64,000 nucleotides of DNA from Streptomyces plumbidurans. Lineage in GTDB: Bacteria; Actinomycetota; Actinomycetes; Streptomycetales; Streptomycetaceae. The stretch is taken from NCBI RefSeq assembly GCF_019857225.1, contig NZ_JAFJSY010000008.1, forward strand, positions 1 to 64,000, written 5' to 3'. The notes beneath the pieces were generated by a model. That model searched no databases, was not told the DNA's origin, and was given only the letters and a program-made list of their open reading frames with translations. A program made the position numbers and the translations under genes. Shown piece by piece: positions 1 to 7,768 of the stretch; the stretch's first letter is position 1, and each line of letters starts with the position of its first letter.

Positions 1-431
1 CCCATGTACCGATCGCCCGACATCTGCTCCGCGCCAAGGATCTCGCCGACGCGCGCTACTGCGAGGCACTCACCGTCGCCGACATGGCTGCGGCCGCCGC
101 GCTGTCCCCGGCGCACTTCAGCCGCCGTTTCAAGGCAGCGTTCGGTGAGTCGCCGCACCAGTACCTGCTGACCCGCCGCCTGGAGCGGGCCGCGTCGCTG
201 CTGGTGACGACCGACTGGACGGTGGCCGCGATCGCGGTCGCCGTGGGTGCGCAGAGCATCGGGTCGTTCACGACGAGTTTCCGCAGGGTGTACGGGACGA
301 CCCCGCAGGCCTACCGCGCGGCCCATCCGCCCGCCGCGCGGCATGTGCGCATCCCCCGATGCGTGGCGATGGCCTACGCGCGCCCGCAGAACCGCACGTT
401 TCGAGAAGACACACCTGCGCAGACTGCCTAG
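1..431 (+). CDS. AraC-family transcriptional regulator, C-terminal part (5' end outside window)
   Basis: The frame is already open at the left edge of the window (reading from base 3) and ends with TAG at 429-431, so the start lies upstream. The visible 142 residues form the double helix-turn-helix DNA-binding domain of AraC/XylS regulators. The first HTH contains VADMAAAAALSPAHFSRRFK, followed by FGESPHQYLLTRRLERA. The second contains VAAIAVAVGAQSIGSFTTSF, followed by the typical RRVYGTTPQAYR. The tail after the domain is short and basic. Only 33 bp separate it from a VOC-family gene on the same strand, a pairing suggesting that the regulator controls that gene or is cotranscribed with it. 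The effector is unknown because no sensor region is visible. Confidence 0.9.
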   Translation, partial: HVPIARHLLRAKDLADARYCEALTVADMAAAAALSPAHFSRRFKAAFGESPHQYLLTRRLERAASLLVTTDWTVAAIAVAVGAQSIGSFTTSFRRVYGTTPQAYRAAHPPAARHVRIPRCVAMAYARPQNRTFREDTPAQTA

Positions 432-464
432 CGTCGTTCTCAGGCAGTCGACCAAGGAGCGGCC

Positions 465-901
465 ATGACAACCATCAAGATCGCCAATGCCCAGTTCTGG
501 GTGCACGACCAGGACGAAGCGCTCGCCTTCTACACCGACAAGCTGGGCTGGGAGGTCCGGGCGGACGTGACCATGGAGGCATGGAGCTTCCGCTGGCTGT
601 GTGTCGGTCCGCCCGGAGGGGACGGTCCGGCGCTGGTGCTGATGCCCGTGCCGAGGCAGCCCATGCTGGACGAGGCCGCCAGCGCCCAGCTGTCCGACCT
701 GGTGGCCAAGGGGGCGGGCGGCACACTGTTCCTGGAGACGGACGACTGCAAGGCCGCCTACGACGAGCTGTCCGCCCGAGGCGTCCAGTTCAACGACCGC
801 CGACGGTCCAGCCGTACGGCATCGACACGTCCTTCCGTGACCCCTCGGGCAACAACATCCGCCTCACTCAGGTGCTGGAGTTCGACCCGGACCGCGGCTG
901 A
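465..901 (+). pseudogene. VOC-family (glyoxalase/bleomycin-resistance fold) protein, broken by a one-base frameshift
   Basis: The gene starts at ATG 465 with AAGGAG eight bases upstream. It encodes a typical single VOC domain, with IANAQFWVHDQDEALAFYTDKLGW at the N-terminus split here as IANAQFWVHDQ then DEALAFYTDKLGW. After about residue 111 (ARGVQFNDR) the original frame runs into low-complexity Arg/Ser sequence until 965. The frame one base back continues the family pattern with PTVQPYGIDTSFRDPSGNNI and VLEFDPDRG, ending at TGA 899-901. Restoring one C near 797-803 gives a contiguous protein of about 145 residues, the normal length for a VOC protein. Either the gene is inactivated or this is a sequencing error in a C-rich run. 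Substrate unknown. Confidence 0.8.
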
Positions 902-1012
902 CCCCGATCCACGGGCTGCCACCCACCACCGGAGCCGGGCTCCTGTCCGCAGGGGCGCGTCATAGGGTTCAGGGCGCGGTGATCCGGTCGGCGGGCGATG
1001 AGGTGGCGGTGG

Positions 1013-1540
1013 ATGGCGGGACTGTACGAGATCTGGCAGCAGGCGGAGGTGTCGCGCAGGCTCGACGTGTTGTCGGGTTTCATCGCGATGTGCGCGGCGG
1101 GGGACGACAACGCTCGACGTCGTCTCGCCCGGCTGGTTGCTGATGCGGAGACGGCCGTCTCTTCCTCGCCCCCGGATCTGGCCGTCGCCTCGGAGCGCCT
1201 GGACGAACTCGTCGAGTGGGCTGACACGGAGTGGGCCGATCACCCCTATCGTCCAGTGGAGGCCCGGCCCGACGAAGCCGATCGGCAGACCCGTGACTAT
1301 GCCAAGGATCTCTGGCACGCAGCACTTCCGGTCCGCCTGCGATCCGAAATGGTCCGCATCGAACTCCACCTTGAAGTGCGGTTTCTGGCCTTGCGCCGCC
1401 AACCGGGATTGAGCTGTCGGAGCCGCCAGGATGTCTACTACGTCGCCGGGCGTGCCGCGATGGCTCTCGACCTTGGACATTTGGAAGTGGCAGAGCAGGA
1501 GATCCGGCGCATGGAACAGGTGGTTTCCGTGGCACCGTGA
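1013..1540 (+). CDS. Hypothetical helical protein
   Basis: I do not recognise a family. The frame encodes about 175 residues from ATG 1013, which has GAGGTGG a few bases upstream. A second in-frame ATG at 998 would add five residues. The product is soluble, rich in Ala, Arg, Glu and Leu, and predicted mainly helical, without signal peptide or membrane segments. It has a WADTEWADHPY segment in the middle. Codon use is less GC3-biased than neighbouring genes, especially near the start and the end, which may mean foreign origin. The gene stands alone between the VOC gene and the MarR promoter. A minus-strand frame overlaps it completely, but that frame has an unnatural composition and no ribosome site, so I prefer this strand. 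Confidence 0.55.
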   Translation: MAGLYEIWQQAEVSRRLDVLSGFIAMCAAGDDNARRRLARLVADAETAVSSSPPDLAVASERLDELVEWADTEWADHPYRPVEARPDEADRQTRDYAKDLWHAALPVRLRSEMVRIELHLEVRFLALRRQPGLSCRSRQDVYYVAGRAAMALDLGHLEVAEQEIRRMEQVVSVAP

Positions 1541-1618
1541 GAGGTCAACGCTGTCCGGAGCGTGTGTCGCCGCCTTCCTGATCACCCGCCTACACGTCCA
1601 CTGTCCTCGTCAGAACCC

Positions 1619-1635
1619 CTTAGGGCTAAGATTTC
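1619..1635. promoter_or_regulatory. Palindromic operator candidate in the MarR gene promoter
   Basis: The sequence CTTAGGGCTAAGATTTC contains a perfect inverted repeat, CTTAG-GG-CTAAG, followed by ATTTC. It lies about 30 bp before the MarR start and covers a possible -10 (TAAGAT). A related element, 12 of 17 positions identical, lies over the -10 of the divergently placed catabolic operon at 12438-12454 on the opposite strand. Two such elements at the regulator and at its probable target fit a MarR operator. This is inference from sequence only. Confidence 0.55.
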
Positions 1636-1665
1636 AACACCAGATATATGCCGCGAGGGGAAGAC

Positions 1666-2214
1666 ATGGTTCAGCGCAGGTCGGCGAGGCGGCCCGATGC
1701 CGTTTCGGGGATTGTCGACGAGTGGGCGCGGGAGCGGCCCGAGCTCGACACCACGCCGCTGGAGGTGCTGGCCCGGCTGCACCGCTCGTATCTGCAGTAC
1801 CAGTCGCGGGTGACCTCGCAGCTCGATGCGCACGGTCTGTCCGTCGCCGGGTTCGACGTGCTCACCGCCCTGCGCCGGTCCGGGGCGCCGTACCGGCTCA
1901 CCGCGGGACAGCTCGCCGCTTCGGGGCTGATCTCCTCGGCGGGGGTGACCCTGCGTCTGGACCGGCTCGAGAAGGACGGGCTGCTCGTGCGGGAGCGGGA
2001 CGCCGATGACCGCCGGGTCGTGTACTCGCGACTGACCGAGGCCGGGCTGAAGAAGATCGACGAGGTCTTCGCCGCCCATCTGGAGAACGAGCGCCGGATG
2101 CTCGGCGGGCTGTCACCCGCCGAGCGCCGTCAACTGGGCGGTCTGCTCTCCAAGTTGGAGCGTTCGATCGTGGAGTCGGACGACGCCGCGCAGGACGGAC
2201 CGAGCACCGGCTGA
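1666..2214 (+). CDS. MarR-family transcriptional regulator
   Basis: This 182-residue protein has the MarR winged-helix layout. A helical dimerisation N-terminus (LEVLARLHRSYLQYQSRV) is followed by an HTH with LTAGQLAASGLISSAGVTLR and the wing LVRERDADDRRVVYSRLTEAG. A C-terminal dimerisation helix closes the fold. I chose ATG 1666 because GAGGGG lies just upstream; ATG 1648 is an alternative. The gene converges on the eleven-gene catabolic operon, with only 19 bp between the two stop codons. It probably represses that operon and itself, relieved by an aromatic ligand, as is usual in the family. The shared palindrome in the two promoters supports this. The ligand cannot be told from sequence. 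Confidence 0.9.
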   Translation: MVQRRSARRPDAVSGIVDEWARERPELDTTPLEVLARLHRSYLQYQSRVTSQLDAHGLSVAGFDVLTALRRSGAPYRLTAGQLAASGLISSAGVTLRLDRLEKDGLLVRERDADDRRVVYSRLTEAGLKKIDEVFAAHLENERRMLGGLSPAERRQLGGLLSKLERSIVESDDAAQDGPSTG

Positions 2215-2233
2215 GCCGGTCGCCGCGGCTGAG

Positions 2234-3268
2234 TCATGCGGTGGCGTCGGCCGGCGGTCGCGCCTTCGACTGCTGCTTGGCTCGGGCCTGGTAGAGACGG
2301 CGGAGGCGGACGATGCCGAGGTCGTGCTGGTAGAGGTTCTCGCGCTGGTCGGCGTCCTGCGGCATGGCTTCGAGCATGACGCGGTCCTGCTCCAGGACCT
2401 CCCAGTGACGGGCCTCGATCAAAGTCTTGTAGAGGAAGCGCCAGGTGTCGCGCTGCCAGTCCCGCACCTTGCGGTAGCGCCAGAAGAAAACGCCGGTGCG
2501 CCCCGCGTCCACCGGGCAGGCCATGCCGACGATGCCGAAGGGACCGCCGGGCCCGGCTGACGGCGGGTACGGGATGGACAGGTCCACCCAGTCGACACCG
2601 GTGTGGCACAGCTCGACCCAGTCGAAGTTCACCCCGCGCTGGTCGGTCTTCTCGAAGAAGTAGCCGCGGTCGGTCTCCCGGATACGGAACTTCGCCGTCG
2701 TGTCCCCGGCGAACATGGTGTGGGACTCGTTGTGCAGGAACGCGCCGTGCATCGGGTCGAGCAGGTTCTCCATGGCGTACCGCCAGGGGACGTTCCACTC
2801 GGCGTAGCAGAGGAAGGCATCGGTGTCGTCGTCGGCCAGCGGGTCCGGGACGGTGAGGTCGACCGGCTCGGGGTGCTCCTCGTCGCCGAAGTAGGCGAGG
2901 ATCGCGCCGCCCACCTCGCGCACGGGCAGGGAGGTGACGAGGGTCTTGCCCTCCAGGTTGCAGCCGGGGAGGCCGGGCACGGAGGTCACCGTGCCGGTGC
3001 CGTCGACCTCGACGCCGTGGTACCAGCAGGCGACCCGGTCGCCCAGGTGTTTGCCGAGCGAGAGCGGGGCGCCGCGGTGCGGGCAGCGGTCGGCGAGCAT
3101 CGAGAGGGTGCCGTCGGATTTGCGAAAGAGCAGCCAGTTCTCGCCGAGGGCGGTCACCTTCCGCATGCCGCCGGGCTCGACGAAGTGCGACGGCACGACG
3201 GGGTGCCACTGGTTGCGCAGGCCGTGGGCGTAGATGTGCTCGGCCGTGTCGTGGGTGGAAAGCGTCAT
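2234..3268 (-). CDS. Rieske-type aromatic oxygenase, alpha subunit (VanA-like)
   Basis: The protein is a 344-residue non-heme iron oxygenase. The N-terminal Rieske [2Fe-2S] domain has C62-P-H64 and C81-W-Y-H84. The catalytic domain has the mononuclear-iron motif D171-P-M-H174-x4-H179 and a later acidic segment (LEQDRVMLEA) that normally carries the third ligand. The length and single-subunit layout match VanA-type oxygenases that demethylate or hydroxylate aromatic acids. Electrons would come from the VanB-like reductase encoded three genes upstream in the transcript. The start is ATG 3268 with GGGAG seven bases upstream and one base after the preceding stop. It is the last gene of the operon. 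The exact substrate is unknown. Confidence 0.92.
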   Translation of the reverse strand: MTLSTHDTAEHIYAHGLRNQWHPVVPSHFVEPGGMRKVTALGENWLLFRKSDGTLSMLADRCPHRGAPLSLGKHLGDRVACWYHGVEVDGTGTVTSVPGLPGCNLEGKTLVTSLPVREVGGAILAYFGDEEHPEPVDLTVPDPLADDDTDAFLCYAEWNVPWRYAMENLLDPMHGAFLHNESHTMFAGDTTAKFRIRETDRGYFFEKTDQRGVNFDWVELCHTGVDWVDLSIPYPPSAGPGGPFGIVGMACPVDAGRTGVFFWRYRKVRDWQRDTWRFLYKTLIEARHWEVLEQDRVMLEAMPQDADQRENLYQHDLGIVRLRRLYQARAKQQSKARPPADATA

Positions 3269-3269
3269 G

Positions 3270-3494
3270 TCAGGCTCCCAGGCGGTGCATCTCGGCGCGG
3301 AAGGACTCCTCGGTCCAGGGCTCTCCCGTGGGGGTGTGCAGCTGACGGGAGTTGAGGCCCGCGAGCACGTCGGTGAGCTCGTGGCCGTCGTTGGTGAAAA
3401 TGTCCTCGAGGGTGCGCGCGAGCTTCAGCTCGTACGGGGTGGGCTCGTGGTCGCGGGTCTGGTGGGGGTTCAGCTGGGGCCAGGTCTCGGGCAT
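3270..3494 (-). CDS. Small recombinase-like helix-turn-helix protein of the Rieske oxygenase operon
   Basis: The gene encodes 74 residues from ATG 3494, preceded by GGAG at six bases. The C-terminal half (DVLAGLNSRQLHTPTGEPWT followed by EESFRAEMHRLG) matches the pattern seen in the Recombinase domain of large serine integrases: a helix ending in LN, then a short TPTG turn, then W-T and a second helix. There is no resolvase catalytic domain and no Ser nucleophile. The protein is acidic and lies one base before the Rieske gene, downstream of its reductase. It could be a small accessory or structural partner of the oxygenase, or a DNA-binding regulator. I know that similar small proteins occur beside Rieske oxygenases, but I know of no established function. 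Confidence 0.7.
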   Translation of the reverse strand: MPETWPQLNPHQTRDHEPTPYELKLARTLEDIFTNDGHELTDVLAGLNSRQLHTPTGEPWTEESFRAEMHRLGA

Positions 3495-3578
3495 CGGGAC
3501 TCCGTGCGGGTCTGGGGGCCGGGGAATTGCGAAACGGTCGGGTGCCGGCAGCTGGGACAAGCGGCGGCCGGCCGGGGG

Positions 3579-4526
3579 TCAGAGGTCCAGGACCAGTCGG
3601 TCCGAGGCGCAGCGCGAGACGCAGATCATCATCGTGTCGCCGGCCGCGTGTTCGGCCTCGGAGAGCAGGAAGTCGCGGTGGTCGGGGAGGCCGCCGAGAA
3701 CGCGGGTCTCGCAGGAGCCGCAGATGCCGTCACGGCACGAGGAGTTGACGTTCAGGCCCGCGTTCTCGGCGGCCTCCAGGATGGAGGTGCCGGGACCGAC
3801 GCTCAGGGTCACCCCCGACGTACGGCATTCGACGTCGAAGGCGCTGTCGTCGTCGCCGCGTTCCACGACCGGAGCGGCGAACCGCTCGGTCCTCAACTGC
3901 CCTTCCGGTACGGCACCTTCGACCGCCTGCAACAGCGGTTCAGGACCGCAGCAGTACACCAGCGCGTCGGCGGGCAGGCCCGCGAGGATGCTCGGCAGAT
4001 CGATGTGGCCCTGCTCGTCCTGCGGTACGAAGCTCACCTGGCCGCCGGTGAGCGCCGACAGCTCGCCGCCGAACGCCATGGACGCCCGGGTGCGCCCTCC
4101 GTGGACCAACCGGTAGGGAGTGCCGTCGCGTTGGGCCTGCCTGGCCATCGCCAGGATGGGGGTGATGCCGATGCCGCCGGCGATGAAGACGTAGGAGGCG
4201 GCGGGCTCCAGCGCGAAGTGGTTGCGCGGCCCGGCCACCCGCACAGTGTGGCCGGGCCGCAGGATGTTGTGCACGTGGCGCGAACCGCCGCGCGAGGACG
4301 GCTCGTTGAGGATTCCGAGCCGGTACACGGCGTTGTTCGCCGGGTCGCCGCACAGGCTGTACTGACGTACGTGACCGCCGACATGGAGGTCCAGGTGCGC
4401 GCCGGGTGTCCAGGCCGGGAGCGGTTTGCCGTCGGGGTGGTTCAGTTCGACGGAGAGGACGCCCTCGGCCTCCCAGGTCATGCGGTGGACCAGGAGGTCG
4501 AGCTCCTGCTCTTCGGTGATGCTCAT
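3579..4526 (-). CDS. PDR/VanB-family oxidoreductase (reductase partner of the Rieske oxygenase)
   Basis: This 315-residue protein has the phthalate-dioxygenase-reductase order. The flavin-binding barrel contains R-x-Y-S-L (VRQYSLCGDP). The NAD-binding domain has GGIGITPILAMARQ and the YCCGPEPLL segment. A C-terminal plant-type [2Fe-2S] ferredoxin domain has cysteines at 264, 269, 272 and 302 (CRDGICGSC then ICVSRC). It would pass electrons from NAD(P)H through flavin and iron-sulfur cluster to the Rieske centre of the oxygenase in the same operon. ATG 4526 follows the ThDP gene stop by 14 bp. The gap to the next gene is 84 bp, the largest inside the operon. Confidence 0.92.
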   Translation of the reverse strand: MSITEEQELDLLVHRMTWEAEGVLSVELNHPDGKPLPAWTPGAHLDLHVGGHVRQYSLCGDPANNAVYRLGILNEPSSRGGSRHVHNILRPGHTVRVAGPRNHFALEPAASYVFIAGGIGITPILAMARQAQRDGTPYRLVHGGRTRASMAFGGELSALTGGQVSFVPQDEQGHIDLPSILAGLPADALVYCCGPEPLLQAVEGAVPEGQLRTERFAAPVVERGDDDSAFDVECRTSGVTLSVGPGTSILEAAENAGLNVNSSCRDGICGSCETRVLGGLPDHRDFLLSEAEHAAGDTMMICVSRCASDRLVLDL

Positions 4527-4540
4527 GGTGGGGGGCCTCC

Positions 4541-6181
4541 CTACGCGGTGGGGATCTTCACGGGCGGGGTGAACGGGTTCTTCATGGGGCCGAGGGTTGC
4601 GAGGTCCACCTCGACGAGCGTGGGTCCGTCATGGGCGACGGCGGCCTTGATGACACCTGCGGCGTCGGAGGCGTCGGCGATGCGCGCGTACGACAGTCCG
4701 CAGGCGGCGGCGAGCACGGCGAAGTCGGGGGTGAACAGGTCGACTCCGGAGCGGCGTTCGCTGTACTTGTCCTGCATGTTGCGCAGCACGCCGTATCCGC
4801 CGTCGTTGAAGACGACGAGCGTCAGGCGCGGTCGTTCCTGGGCCAGCGTGAGCAGTTCGCCGAGGTGGACCGCGAGTCCGCCGTCGCCGGCGATGACCAC
4901 GGTCGGCTCGTCCGGGCGGGCGACCGCCGCACCGATGCCCATGCCCAGGCCTTGCCCGATACCGCCACCGCGCGGAAAGACATTGGCGCGCGGGTCGTGC
5001 ATCGGCAGCAGGCGGTTGCCCCAGGAGGAGGACGGGATGGTGACATCGCGGGCGACGACGATGCCGGGGGGCAGTGCGTCGGCGAGGGCGTCGCAGATGG
5101 CGGCCTGGGGGCCGATGTTGTCGTGCAGCGTGGCGCGCACCTCGTCGCGGACGCGACGCACACGGTCCGTCCAGTCGGCGTCCGCGCGCCTGGCTGCCGT
5201 GGTCAGTTCGGGCAGTACGGCGGACGCGGCACCGTGGAGTGCGTGCCGGGCCGGGTGGACGCGGCCGAGTGCGGCGGCGTCGATGTCGATCTGGATGTGC
5301 GCGGCGGGCAGTTGGAGCCCGTAGTCGGCGGTCTCGTTGGAGCGGAAGTGGGTGCCGACGGTGACGAGGACGTCGGCGTCCTTCAGCAGGGCGCGTACGG
5401 CGGGCGTGGTGGCGAAGTTGCCGATGACCTGCTCGTGGTCCTCCGGAACGGCACCGCGCCCGGAGTTGGAGGTGAGCAGCCCGGCGCCGGTGGCCTCGAC
5501 GAGCGCCAGGAGTTCGGCCCGCGCGGTGTTCGCGCCGCCGCCCGCCCAGATCAGGGGTCGCCGCGCGGACGCCAACAGAGCGCAAGCGGCCGTGAGTTGC
5601 TCCGCGTCGGGGACCGGTGGCTCGGTGGCCGGAGGCGTGGAACCGTCGTCCTCCTGTGCCGCGTACTGCAGGTCGATCGGCCACTCGACGCTCGCGGGCC
5701 CGGCGGGCGCGGTGAGGGCGGCAACGGACGCCTCGCGCAGGATGCGCCCCGCGTCACGGGTGGAGGTGACGGTCGCGGCGTACTTCGACACCGCGGTGAG
5801 CATCCCGAGCTGGTCCTTCGTCTCGTGGATGAAGCCCCGCCCGCTGCCGAGGTACGCGGATTCGACCTGTCCGGTGATGTGCAGGACGGCCGTGCCCGCG
5901 GAAAGGGACTCGACGAGGGATCCGGCCGCGTTGCCCGCGCCGGTGCCGGTCGAGGTGAGGGCGCAGCCGATGCTGCCGCGTGCGCGGCCGTACGCGTCGG
6001 CGGCGTTCACGGCGGTGGCCTCGTGGCGTACCGGTACGAAGCGCAGTCCGGGGTCGGCCTCGATCGCCTCCACGAGCGGGAGGTTGTGCACGGAGACGAT
6101 GCCGAAGACGGCGTCGATGCCCAGCGAGGTGAGGTGGGCGGCGAGGAGTTCGCCTCCATTGCGGTGGGTCACAGGGGTCAT
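4541..6181 (-). CDS. Thiamine-diphosphate-dependent enzyme (acetolactate synthase/benzoylformate decarboxylase superfamily)
   Basis: The product is a 546-residue ThDP enzyme with the three domains of this family. The Pyr domain has the cofactor-activating Glu at about residue 54 (VPVRHEATAV). A central domain follows (LIWAGGGA). The PP domain has GDGG at about residue 432 and Asn at about 459 (VFNDGGYG), which bind Mg-diphosphate. Family members decarboxylate 2-oxo acids or form and break acyloin C-C bonds, so a 2-oxo acid or hydroxyketone intermediate is expected in this pathway. Acetolactate synthase itself is unlikely in this setting. Start ATG 6181 has GAGGAG upstream and lies 10 bp after the SDR stop. 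An earlier in-frame start would add unlikely Ser/Pro/Ala-rich sequence. Confidence 0.88.
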   Translation of the reverse strand: MTPVTHRNGGELLAAHLTSLGIDAVFGIVSVHNLPLVEAIEADPGLRFVPVRHEATAVNAADAYGRARGSIGCALTSTGTGAGNAAGSLVESLSAGTAVLHITGQVESAYLGSGRGFIHETKDQLGMLTAVSKYAATVTSTRDAGRILREASVAALTAPAGPASVEWPIDLQYAAQEDDGSTPPATEPPVPDAEQLTAACALLASARRPLIWAGGGANTARAELLALVEATGAGLLTSNSGRGAVPEDHEQVIGNFATTPAVRALLKDADVLVTVGTHFRSNETADYGLQLPAAHIQIDIDAAALGRVHPARHALHGAASAVLPELTTAARRADADWTDRVRRVRDEVRATLHDNIGPQAAICDALADALPPGIVVARDVTIPSSSWGNRLLPMHDPRANVFPRGGGIGQGLGMGIGAAVARPDEPTVVIAGDGGLAVHLGELLTLAQERPRLTLVVFNDGGYGVLRNMQDKYSERRSGVDLFTPDFAVLAAACGLSYARIADASDAAGVIKAAVAHDGPTLVEVDLATLGPMKNPFTPPVKIPTA

Positions 6182-6191
6182 GGAGGGCTCC

Positions 6192-6983
6192 TCAGAGGAT
6201 GCCGCGGCCGACTCCGCCGCAGACGTCGATGCTGGTTCCGGTGATGTACGAGGCGCGCGGGGAGAGCAGGGCGACGATGGCGTACGCGACCTCCTCGGCA
6301 CGGCCCAGCCGGCCGAGCGCGACGCCCCGGTCGGCAGCGAGCTGGGCCTGCCACTCCTCGTAGCCGAGGCCGGTGTCGGCGGCGGCGTGGCGGCGCGTCC
6401 ACTGGCCCGTGTCGATGAGGCCGAGGCACACGGAGTTGACGCGGATGCCGTCGCCCGCGAGCTCGGTGGCCAGGGACTTGGAGAGGTTGAGGATGCCGGC
6501 GCGCGCGGCGCTCGTCGTGATCAGCCGGGTCTCCGGCTGCTTGGCGAGGACGGCGTTGACGTTGACGATCGCTGCCGCGTCCGAGGCGCGCAGGTAACTG
6601 CGGGCGGCGGCAAGGGGGTTGAGCACGCCCGAGAACTTCAGCTCGAGTTCGTCGCGCCAGTCCTCGGCGGTCGTCTCGTCGAGCGGCTTCATACGGGACT
6701 GGCCCGCGTTGTTGACGAGCGCGTCGAGGCGCCCGCCGAAGTGGGCTGCCGCGCGCTCGACGAATTCGCTTACGCCATCGGAGTTCCGTACGTCGCACAC
6801 GCCGGTGAACAGCCGGTCGGAACCGGCGCCCAGGTGCGCGGCGGCCTTGGCGAGCCGGTCCGCGTCGCGGCCGCAGGTGGCGACGTCGGCGCCTTCGTCG
6901 AGCAGGGCCCGTACGGTGGCCAGGCCGACACCCGAACTGCCGCCGGTGACCAGTACGGTGCGGTCGGCGAGGCCGAGGTCCAT
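6192..6983 (-). CDS. SDR-family oxidoreductase with degenerate active site
   Basis: The 263-residue protein has a good Rossmann fold, with TGGSSGVG near residue 13, LVNNAG and a C-terminal SPRASYITG followed by DVCGGVGRG. At the usual catalytic site it reads VNVNAVLAKQ, then ITTSAARAGILN. The normal Ser is Asn, and the expected Tyr-x3-Lys is Thr-x3-Arg. It therefore belongs to an atypical SDR branch, and its chemistry may not be a simple alcohol oxidation. ATG 6983 has AAGGAG six bases upstream; an earlier TTG (6998) is possible. It is cotranscribed with the ThDP enzyme (10 bp) and follows a canonical SDR (41 bp). Confidence 0.85.
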   Translation of the reverse strand: MDLGLADRTVLVTGGSSGVGLATVRALLDEGADVATCGRDADRLAKAAAHLGAGSDRLFTGVCDVRNSDGVSEFVERAAAHFGGRLDALVNNAGQSRMKPLDETTAEDWRDELELKFSGVLNPLAAARSYLRASDAAAIVNVNAVLAKQPETRLITTSAARAGILNLSKSLATELAGDGIRVNSVCLGLIDTGQWTRRHAAADTGLGYEEWQAQLAADRGVALGRLGRAEEVAYAIVALLSPRASYITGTSIDVCGGVGRGIL

Positions 6984-7024
6984 GAGAACTCCTTGCAAGA
7001 GGTGGTGCAGAGCGCAGGGGTGGA

Positions 7025-7768
7025 TCAGTGCATGGTGAAGCCGCCGTTGACGGCGATCACCTGACCCGTCAGATAGCCGGAGTCCGCGCCGAGGAGGAAC
7101 GACACCGTCCCGACCAGGTCGTCGGCCTGCTGGGGCCGTGCGATGGCCCGGTTGTGCGCGTACAGGGCATGCCGTTCGGCGGGTACGGTCTCGGTCGCCT
7201 CGACCTCCGTGAGGCCCGGCGCCACCGCGTTGACGGTGATGCCCTCGGCGCCCAGCTCACGGGCCATCGCCCGGGTCAGTGCGATGACGGCGCCCTTGGA
7301 GGCGATGTAGTGGGCGAGGCGGGGTGAGCCGTAAAGGGCGGCGTCCGAGGCGATGTTGACGATGCGGCCGGGCCGCGCCATCAGCGGGAGGAGGTGCTTG
7401 GCGACGAGCCAGGGCCCGCGTGCGTTCACTGCCATCAGCCGGTCCCACACCTCGACGTCGATGTCCTGGAAGTACTTGCCGCCCACGCCGTTGGCGAGCG
7501 CGGCGTTGTTGACCAGTCCGTGGACGGGGCCACGGGGTGCCAGCCACGCGGCCAGGTCCTCGACCGAGGCCGGGTCGGCGACGTCGAGCGGTACGAACTC
7601 CGCCTCGCCGCCCGCCTCTTGGACGGCCTCGGCCGTCCGCCTGCCCCATTCCTCGTTCAGCTCGGCGACGACGACCCGGTAGCCGTCCGCACCGGCCCGG
7701 CGGGCCATGGCCTCCCCCAGGCCACGGCCCCCACCGGTGACGACGACCGTCCGCGGCTGCTCAGTCAC
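7025..7768 (-). CDS. SDR-family NAD(P)-dependent dehydrogenase (canonical)
   Basis: A classical 247-residue short-chain dehydrogenase. It has TGGGRGLG for NAD(P) binding, LVNNAAL in place of NNAG, catalytic Ser in VNIASDAA, Tyr-x3-Lys in HYIASKGAV, and the C-terminal SGYLTGQVIAVNGGF. In a ring-hydroxylation pathway such an enzyme would rearomatise a cis-dihydrodiol or oxidise a side-chain alcohol. The GTG start at 7768 overlaps the end of the cupin gene by 8 bp, indicating translational coupling. Nothing in the sequence fixes the substrate. Confidence 0.9.
   Translation of the reverse strand: MTEQPRTVVVTGGGRGLGEAMARRAGADGYRVVVAELNEEWGRRTAEAVQEAGGEAEFVPLDVADPASVEDLAAWLAPRGPVHGLVNNAALANGVGGKYFQDIDVEVWDRLMAVNARGPWLVAKHLLPLMARPGRIVNIASDAALYGSPRLAHYIASKGAVIALTRAMARELGAEGITVNAVAPGLTEVEATETVPAERHALYAHNRAIARPQQADDLVGTVSFLLGADSGYLTGQVIAVNGGFTMH

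Noticed and set aside
758..1585. Long minus-strand open frame opposite the hypothetical gene at 1013-1540
   Set aside because: No ribosome site, unnatural Arg/His/Pro/Gly-rich composition and no domain; it is a shadow of G/C-biased third codon positions.
2207..2219. CCGGCTGAGCCGG hairpin at the MarR/Rieske junction
   Set aside because: Perfect arms but almost no loop and a stem of 5-6 bp; too weak to call a terminator, though it overlaps the MarR stop.
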